64,000 nucleotides of DNA from Maricaulis sp963975345 (GTDB lineage Bacteria > Pseudomonadota > Alphaproteobacteria > Caulobacterales > Maricaulaceae): the NCBI RefSeq assembly GCF_963975345.1, contig NZ_CAXBGE010000010.1:1-64000 (forward strand). The letters are read 5' to 3'. Numbering within the stretch: position 1 is the first letter of the stretch; each line of letters begins with the position of its first letter. This document shows, one piece after another, positions 59,716 through 64,000 of the stretch. Position numbers and translations under genes: made by a program. The notes beneath the pieces were generated by a model. The model searched no databases. It saw only the letters and a program-made list of their open reading frames with translations, and was not told the DNA's origin.

Positions 59716-61017
59716 ATGAGTGTCCATTTGACCCAATTTGCAGATCTCGGCCTCGCCGAACCCGTCCTGCGCGCCATCACGGCCGCTGGTTATGAAACCC
59801 CTACCCCCATTCAGGCGAAAGCCATCCCCACCCTGCTCGAAGGGCGCGACCTGATCGGTATCGCCCAGACCGGTACCGGCAAGACCGCCGCTTTCGTGCT
59901 GCCTTTGCTGACGCGCCTGGCCGAGGCCAATGAGCGCGCCAATCCGCGCAATTGCCGTGCCCTGATCCTGGCGCCGACCCGCGAGCTGGCCGCCCAGATC
60001 GACGATTCCATTCGCGACTATGCCAAATTCATGAAGCTCAGCCATTGTGTGGTTGTCGGCGGCGTGAAGCCTCGCCCGCAGATCAAGAAGCTTGAGGGCG
60101 GCGTCGACATTCTTGTCGCCACGCCGGGCCGCCTGCTTGACCATGTCTCGACCGGCGCGCTGCGCCTCGATGGCGTCAAGACCGTGATCCTCGACGAAGC
60201 CGACCAGATGATGGATCTCGGCTTCATGCCGGCGATCCGCCAGATCATGTCCAAGCTGCGCAAGACGCGCCAGACGATGCTGTTCTCGGCCACAATGCCG
60301 GCCCAGATCCGCAAGCTGGCCAGCGACTTCCTCAATAACCCAGCCGAAGTCAGTGTCGCGCCGCAATCCAAGCCGATCGAACGGATTGAACAGCATGTCA
60401 TGCTGATGGATGCCTCAGCCAAGCGCAACGCCCTGCGTGACATCCTGAAGGCCGACGACGTCAAACTCGCCATCGTCTTCACGCGCACCAAGCGCGGCGC
60501 CGACCGTGTCGTTCAAAATCTGGAAAAAGACGGGCTGCGCGCTGCCGCGATCCACGGCAATAAGAGCCAAAACCAGCGCGAGAAAACGCTCGCCAATTTC
60601 AAGAATGGCTCGACCAATATCCTGGTTGCGACCGACATTGCCGCGCGCGGCATTGATGTCGACGGCATCACCCATGTGGTGAATTACGAAATGCCGACCG
60701 TGGCGGAAGTCTATGTCCACCGGATCGGCCGCACCGCGCGCGCCGGCACTGATGGCATCGCGATTGCCCTCGTGGAACCGGACGAACGCACCATGCTGCG
60801 CGAGATCGAGAACCTGATCGGCAAATATCTGACGGCTGAAGGTGCTGCCCTGCACATTCCAAAGCCGATCAAGAAGCCCAATGGCGGCAATCGCGGTGGC
60901 GGTGGTGGCGGACAACGCCGCGGCGCCCGTCCGCAAGGCCAGACCGTGACTGCAACCGGCTCACGCAAGCCTGGCGGTCGCCGCCCGGGCCAGAGTGGCC
61001 AACGCAAAGCGGGTTAA
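59716..61017 (+). CDS. DEAD-box ATP-dependent RNA helicase (RhlE-like)
   Basis: A 433-residue helicase. Q motif FADLGLAEPVLRAI through TPIQAKAIPT, Walker A AQTGTGKTAA, PTRELAAQ, DEAD box VILDEADQMMD, SAT, and in domain 2 VFTRTKRGAD, ATDIAARGIDV and HRIGRTARAG are all intact. The C-terminus is a low-complexity Arg/Gly-rich RNA-binding tail (NRGGGGGGQRRGARPQGQ). Length and tail fit RhlE, which works in ribosome assembly and mRNA decay, often with cold induction. The ATG at MSVHLTQF is used; upstream codons look non-coding. Confidence 0.92.
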   Translation: MSVHLTQFADLGLAEPVLRAITAAGYETPTPIQAKAIPTLLEGRDLIGIAQTGTGKTAAFVLPLLTRLAEANERANPRNCRALILAPTRELAAQIDDSIRDYAKFMKLSHCVVVGGVKPRPQIKKLEGGVDILVATPGRLLDHVSTGALRLDGVKTVILDEADQMMDLGFMPAIRQIMSKLRKTRQTMLFSATMPAQIRKLASDFLNNPAEVSVAPQSKPIERIEQHVMLMDASAKRNALRDILKADDVKLAIVFTRTKRGADRVVQNLEKDGLRAAAIHGNKSQNQREKTLANFKNGSTNILVATDIAARGIDVDGITHVVNYEMPTVAEVYVHRIGRTARAGTDGIAIALVEPDERTMLREIENLIGKYLTAEGAALHIPKPIKKPNGGNRGGGGGGQRRGARPQGQTVTATGSRKPGGRRPGQSGQRKAG

Positions 61018-61030
61018 ACCGCTACGAGTT

Positions 61031-61056
61031 GTCGCGGGCCGCAAATGGCCCGCGAC
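61031..61056. terminator. Strong GC hairpin between helicase and hemF
   Basis: GTCGCGGGCC and its exact complement form a 10-bp stem with a GCAAAT loop, 13 bases after the helicase stop. Only a weak T-tract (CTTGCTCTT) follows, so it is a possible terminator or attenuator ahead of hemF. Confidence 0.55.
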
Positions 61057-61092
61057 CTTGCTCTTCGCGTCTGGCCCCGTATTGATGGCGCC

Positions 61093-62004
61093 ATGATGAC
61101 GACAGACACACAACCCACACCCGATCTGACCGCCGAACTCGACAGCCGCCGCGCCAAGGCCCGCGCCTGGTTCGAGCATTTGCGCGATTTGATCTGCACC
61201 GAATTTGAACGCCTCGAAGACGAGGCCCCCAGCGCGCTCTGTCCCGGCCAGCCCGGACGTTTCGAACGCGAGGCCTGGTCGCGCGGCGATGGCTCATCCG
61301 ACCAGGGCGGCGGCGTCACCTCGATCATGAAGGGCCGCCTGTTCGAGAAGGTCGGGGTGCATGTCTCGACCGTTCATGGCGAGTTTTCCGAACAATTCCG
61401 CGCCCAGATCCCCGGCGCCAGCGAAGACCCGCGTTTTTGGGCCTCGGGCATTTCGCTGATCGCCCACATGTGGAACCCACATGTCCCGGCGGTGCACATG
61501 AATACGCGCTTCATCACCACCACAAAGGGCTGGTTCGGCGGCGGCATGGATTTGACCCCGGTGCTCGACCGCTATCGCAATCAGGACCATCCCGACAGCC
61601 TCGATTTCCACGCTGCCTGCCAAGCGGCCTGTGACAAGCACGACGCCGATTTCCATGCCCGCTTCAAACAATGGTGCGAGGAATATTTCTTCCTGCCGCA
61701 CCGCAATGAACCACGCGGCATTGGCGGCATTTTCTACGACCGTCACGATACCGGTGACTGGGGCAAAGATTTCGCCTTCACCAAGGATGTCGGCCTGGCT
61801 TTCCTCGACATCTACCCGCAACTCGTACGTCGCCACATGGCGACGCCCTGGACAGCGGCGGAACGCGAGGAACAGCTGGTTCGGCGCGGTCGCTATGCCG
61901 AGTTCAACCTGCTGTATGATCGCGGCACCAAGTTTGGCCTCGAGACCGGCGGCAATGTGAAGTCGATCCTGTCATCCATGCCGCCCGAGGCCAAATGGCC
62001 GTAA
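61093..62004 (+). CDS. hemF: Oxygen-dependent coproporphyrinogen III oxidase
   Basis: A 303-residue haem-biosynthesis enzyme converting coproporphyrinogen III to protoporphyrinogen IX. Family motifs are FEREAWSRGDGSSDQGGGVT, HMNTRFITTTKGWFGGGMDL, the catalytic His-containing FHAACQAACDKH, EEYFFLPHRNEPRGIGG and YAEFNLLYDRGTKFGLE. This is the O2-dependent form (HemF), consistent with an aerobic organism that also has a bc1 complex. The ATG is followed by another one codon later; the first is used. Confidence 0.95.
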   Translation: MMTTDTQPTPDLTAELDSRRAKARAWFEHLRDLICTEFERLEDEAPSALCPGQPGRFEREAWSRGDGSSDQGGGVTSIMKGRLFEKVGVHVSTVHGEFSEQFRAQIPGASEDPRFWASGISLIAHMWNPHVPAVHMNTRFITTTKGWFGGGMDLTPVLDRYRNQDHPDSLDFHAACQAACDKHDADFHARFKQWCEEYFFLPHRNEPRGIGGIFYDRHDTGDWGKDFAFTKDVGLAFLDIYPQLVRRHMATPWTAAEREEQLVRRGRYAEFNLLYDRGTKFGLETGGNVKSILSSMPPEAKWP

Positions 62005-62078
62005 AGGCACAGTCTGCTGCATCCAATCCGCGCGCCCACGCATCTAACTGATGTCAGCGGAAACGAAGTGAACGCATT

Positions 62079-62891
62079 TTGCCAGAGACTCAAAGCGATA
62101 GCGGGATCAGGCGGTTTGAGGCCTGCATCGGTGACACCGCTTTCTCGCCGCACCGCCATGATGTTTACACGCTCGGCCTGACGATGCGCGGTGTGCAGTG
62201 CTTCAATTATCGCGGCGCGGCGCGTCAATCCCTGCCGGGCGAATTGGTGGTCCTCCACCCCGACGAACTGCATGACGGACATGCCGGCACGGATGACGGC
62301 TTCGCCTATCGTGCCCTCACCATCCAGCCCCACAGCATCAGCGCCATCCTGCCCGGGCAGGACCTGCCCTTCATTGCCGGCGGACAGTCATCGAGCGCCC
62401 GTCTGATACAGGCCGTCAGCGCCATCCTCGCCGACCTCGACGAAGCCCTCGATCCGCTGCACGCCGCCGACGCCCTGTTCGACATCGCCACCGCCCTTCA
62501 TGCCGCCGCCGGGCACACACCGCCAAGCGGTCATCTCGATGCCCGCGCCACCGAGCGTGCACGCTCCTATATCCACGAGCACCTGGACGAGCAGGTCTCG
62601 ATGGACGATCTGGAATCTGTCGCCGGGCAGGATCGCTGGCAGCTCTCGCGCGATTTCCGCCGCCTGCACGGCACCAGCCCTTATCGCTATCTGCTGATGC
62701 GGCGGCTCGATGCGGCGCGCGACCGCATTCAGCGCGGCGAGAGCTTCGCCCAGACTGCCTTGGCTTGCGGCTTCAACGACCAGAGCCATATGACCCGCCA
62801 TTTCAAGGCCGCCCACGGATTGAGCCCATTCCGCTGGAAGCGCAGCATCACCCCGGACGCCCGCATGGCCCGCACAATCATACAAGATTGA
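62079..62891 (+). CDS. AraC-family transcriptional regulator
   Basis: A 270-residue regulator. The N-terminal cupin-like ligand domain has FSPHRHDVYTLGLTMRGVQ and PGELVVLHPDELHDG. The C-terminal pair of helix-turn-helix motifs has ARSYIHEHLDEQVSMDDL and then FAQTALACGFNDQSHMTRHF, which is highly typical of AraC. The only available start is TTG, because an in-frame stop lies 10 codons upstream and no ATG or GTG intervenes. It precedes a CPBP protease gene. Confidence 0.9.
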   Translation: MPETQSDSGIRRFEACIGDTAFSPHRHDVYTLGLTMRGVQCFNYRGAARQSLPGELVVLHPDELHDGHAGTDDGFAYRALTIQPHSISAILPGQDLPFIAGGQSSSARLIQAVSAILADLDEALDPLHAADALFDIATALHAAAGHTPPSGHLDARATERARSYIHEHLDEQVSMDDLESVAGQDRWQLSRDFRRLHGTSPYRYLLMRRLDAARDRIQRGESFAQTALACGFNDQSHMTRHFKAAHGLSPFRWKRSITPDARMARTIIQD

Positions 62892-62968
62892 AACCGGAAC
62901 CCATGGGAAAAGAGAGCCTGTTCGCAACTCGGCGAACCGGCTCAACCCTCAACTCCCATGGTATCAAG

Positions 62969-63679
62969 ATGTCTGTCTACGCCCCTCACAAGCCCCGCTT
63001 TCTCGTCCTCGAGCTGGCTGCGGTAATCGCCTGCCTGATCCTGACGAAGCTGGCCTTTGATCCGATCGCCTGGCGTTTTGCCGGCCCGATGTCGATGGCC
63101 TGTACGATCACCTTCATCGCCCTGCTTGCCCGCATGCGCTCCGAAACATGGTCCGATTTCGGACTGCGCGGCCTGCCGGGCATGAAATCAAAACTCTGGT
63201 TCCTGCCTCAGGTCTTGTTGGGCGTGATCGCGATCATGGGGTCCGGAGCCGTGGTCACCTTTGGCGGTGACGCGTTGGGGCTTTGGGACGTCAATGCGAC
63301 ACCCGCCGGTGTCGAAGATCGCTTCGCCGGTGTCACAGGCAATCTGCCGCGATATTTGATGTGGATGGGGTTGGGGATTGTCAGCGGTGGCTTTGGCGAA
63401 GAAATCTTCTTCCGTGGCTATCTGATGCGCCGCGTTGAGGGCATCCTGCCTGCTTCCGTGCTGCGGCCGGTGTTGATGGTCGTGCTGCCGGCGCTGATGT
63501 TTGGCGCCGTGCACTTTTACTATCAGGGCCTGCGCGGCATGCTCTCCATTGCCGCCATCGGATTCGCAATGGGCACGCTTTACCTGCTCTACAAGCGCAA
63601 TCTCTGGCCGCTGATCATCGCCCATGCCATTGTCGATTCGATCGGCTTCACAGCGCTTTATCTCGGAGTTGAGGCCTAG
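62969..63679 (+). CDS. CPBP-family intramembrane metalloprotease
   Basis: A 236-residue polytopic membrane protein (about six helices). The CAAX/CPBP motifs are GGFGEEIFFRGYLMRR (motif 1, EExxxR), FGAVHFYYQG (motif 2, FxxxH) and a third HAIVDS. Such Abi-like proteases act within the membrane; the substrate is unknown. The ATG before SVYAPHKPRF is used. An ATG 22 codons earlier (62903) has GGAA nine bases upstream, but its extra codons have weaker GC3. The AraC-type gene upstream may regulate it. Confidence 0.88.
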   Translation: MSVYAPHKPRFLVLELAAVIACLILTKLAFDPIAWRFAGPMSMACTITFIALLARMRSETWSDFGLRGLPGMKSKLWFLPQVLLGVIAIMGSGAVVTFGGDALGLWDVNATPAGVEDRFAGVTGNLPRYLMWMGLGIVSGGFGEEIFFRGYLMRRVEGILPASVLRPVLMVVLPALMFGAVHFYYQGLRGMLSIAAIGFAMGTLYLLYKRNLWPLIIAHAIVDSIGFTALYLGVEA

Positions 63680-63689
63680 CCGCCCAAAC

Positions 63690-63718
63690 AAAAGCCCCGG
63701 TCGAAGACCGGGGCTTTT
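63690..63718. terminator. Bidirectional rho-independent terminator
   Basis: AAAAGCCCCGGTC and its exact complement form a 13-bp stem with a GAA loop. The A and T ends give a T-run on both strands, between the convergent CPBP protease and CCA-enzyme genes. This is the best intrinsic terminator in the window. Confidence 0.92.
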
Positions 63719-63743
63719 TCGTTCGCGGGAATGATTGCGAAGC

Positions 63744-64000
63744 CTAGTGTTTCAGGCGCGCAATGAGCGCTTCCTTGGTTGGCTCGAAGCGTTCGGAAAT
63801 CCAGTGTGCCTTGAGCGCATCCATCGCATCACCGAGCATCGGACCGGGCTCATAGCCGAGCAGAATGAGATCGCCGCCGGAAACCGGGAAATCGGGCTGT
63901 TGCCATTCGCGGGCGAATTTGGCCAGCAGGGTCCAGTCGCGCGGCGGCGGCGCGACATCACCGGCGGCGCTGAGCCGCACCTGGTCTTCAAACGCCCGCG
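63744..64000 (-). CDS. CCA tRNA nucleotidyltransferase/poly(A) polymerase family, C-terminal part
   Basis: The C-terminal 85 or so codons of a gene that continues past the right edge; no start is present. The end GGDLILLGYEPGPMLGDAMD, then LKAHWISERFEPTKEALIARL, matches the tail of bacterial CCA-adding/poly(A) polymerase proteins (PG-P-GxxL motif). The full protein would add CCA to tRNA 3' ends, but the catalytic head domain is outside this window. A strong shared terminator follows its stop. Confidence 0.8.
   Translation of the reverse strand, partial: RAFEDQVRLSAAGDVAPPPRDWTLLAKFAREWQQPDFPVSGGDLILLGYEPGPMLGDAMDALKAHWISERFEPTKEALIARLKH

Noticed and set aside
1..64000. CRISPR array, prophage, integron or complete insertion sequence
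   Set aside because: No regularly spaced direct repeats, no integrase, recombinase or transposase gene, and no phage structural genes were recognised.

Overview
The window is chromosomal DNA from a GC-rich alphaproteobacterium. The pointers are an alphaproteobacterial-type cytochrome bc1 operon followed by mtnP and apt, a nadABC operon with a NadQ/NrtR-like NAD regulator nearby, dense opposite-strand packing, many single-component outer-membrane/periplasmic proteins, and weak or absent Shine-Dalgarno sequences before several genes. A Maricaulales/Caulobacterales-type marine organism is my best guess; this is inference, not proof. About 72 protein genes are supported, the last one running off the right edge. 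I found no tRNA, rRNA, CRISPR, prophage or insertion sequence with a transposase.

Layout. 0.2-5.3 kb: two paralogous KAS III-type enzymes flank an oppositely oriented ammonium transporter, and the second is translationally coupled to a beta-propeller lipoprotein. 5.5-8.2 kb: HD hydrolase, NUDIX/winged-helix NAD regulator and RluA-type pseudouridine synthase in a tight operon, then a small secreted protein. 8.2-12.4 kb: nadA-nadB-nadC plus a VOC protein behind a promoter studded with three TGCTC-N5-GAGCA palindromes. 13.0-14.6 kb: palindromic element, ParD/ParE toxin-antitoxin pair, phosphoribosyltransferase and a REP-like element. 14.6-20.8 kb: esterase, internally duplicated membrane protein, secreted protein, and a sensor kinase/single-domain response regulator pair. 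20.8-25.6 kb: a 26-residue membrane peptide, Ca2+/Na+ antiporter, folB and a FolM-like reductase, uvrC and pgsA. 25.7-29.7 kb: OmpR/EnvZ-type pair, perfect 31-bp palindrome, proC, YbjN-domain protein, ubiK. 29.8-35.3 kb: lgt, a MidA/NDUFAF7-like methyltransferase, prs, rplY, pth and ychF. 35.4-39.8 kb: a second two-component pair divergent from a TonB-dependent-receptor-like protein. 40-49 kb: PhnA-like protein, second REP-like element, DUF4197 protein, truncated haemoglobin, Bcr/CflA transporter, enoyl-CoA hydratase, PGAP1-like hydrolase, an atypical-codon DUF6624-like gene, PhzF protein, RlmJ. 49.4-52.6 kb: tandem S10 serine carboxypeptidases. 52.6-58.8 kb (minus strand): petABC-mtnP and then apt, with small genes between. 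58.9-64 kb: trmL, DEAD-box helicase, hemF, an AraC-type regulator, a CPBP protease and the C-terminus of a CCA-adding-type enzyme.

How genes work together. NAD synthesis from aspartate (nadABC) is probably repressed by the regulator 1.3 kb upstream. MtnP and Apt salvage methylthioadenosine to adenine and then AMP, with Prs supplying PRPP. FolB and the FolM-like reductase are coupled in pterin metabolism. Three sensor-kinase/regulator pairs are present. The most unusual signals are the nadABC operator architecture, the 26-residue membrane peptide, the tandem carboxypeptidases with duplicated upstream sequence, and three unrelated families of intergenic palindromes.
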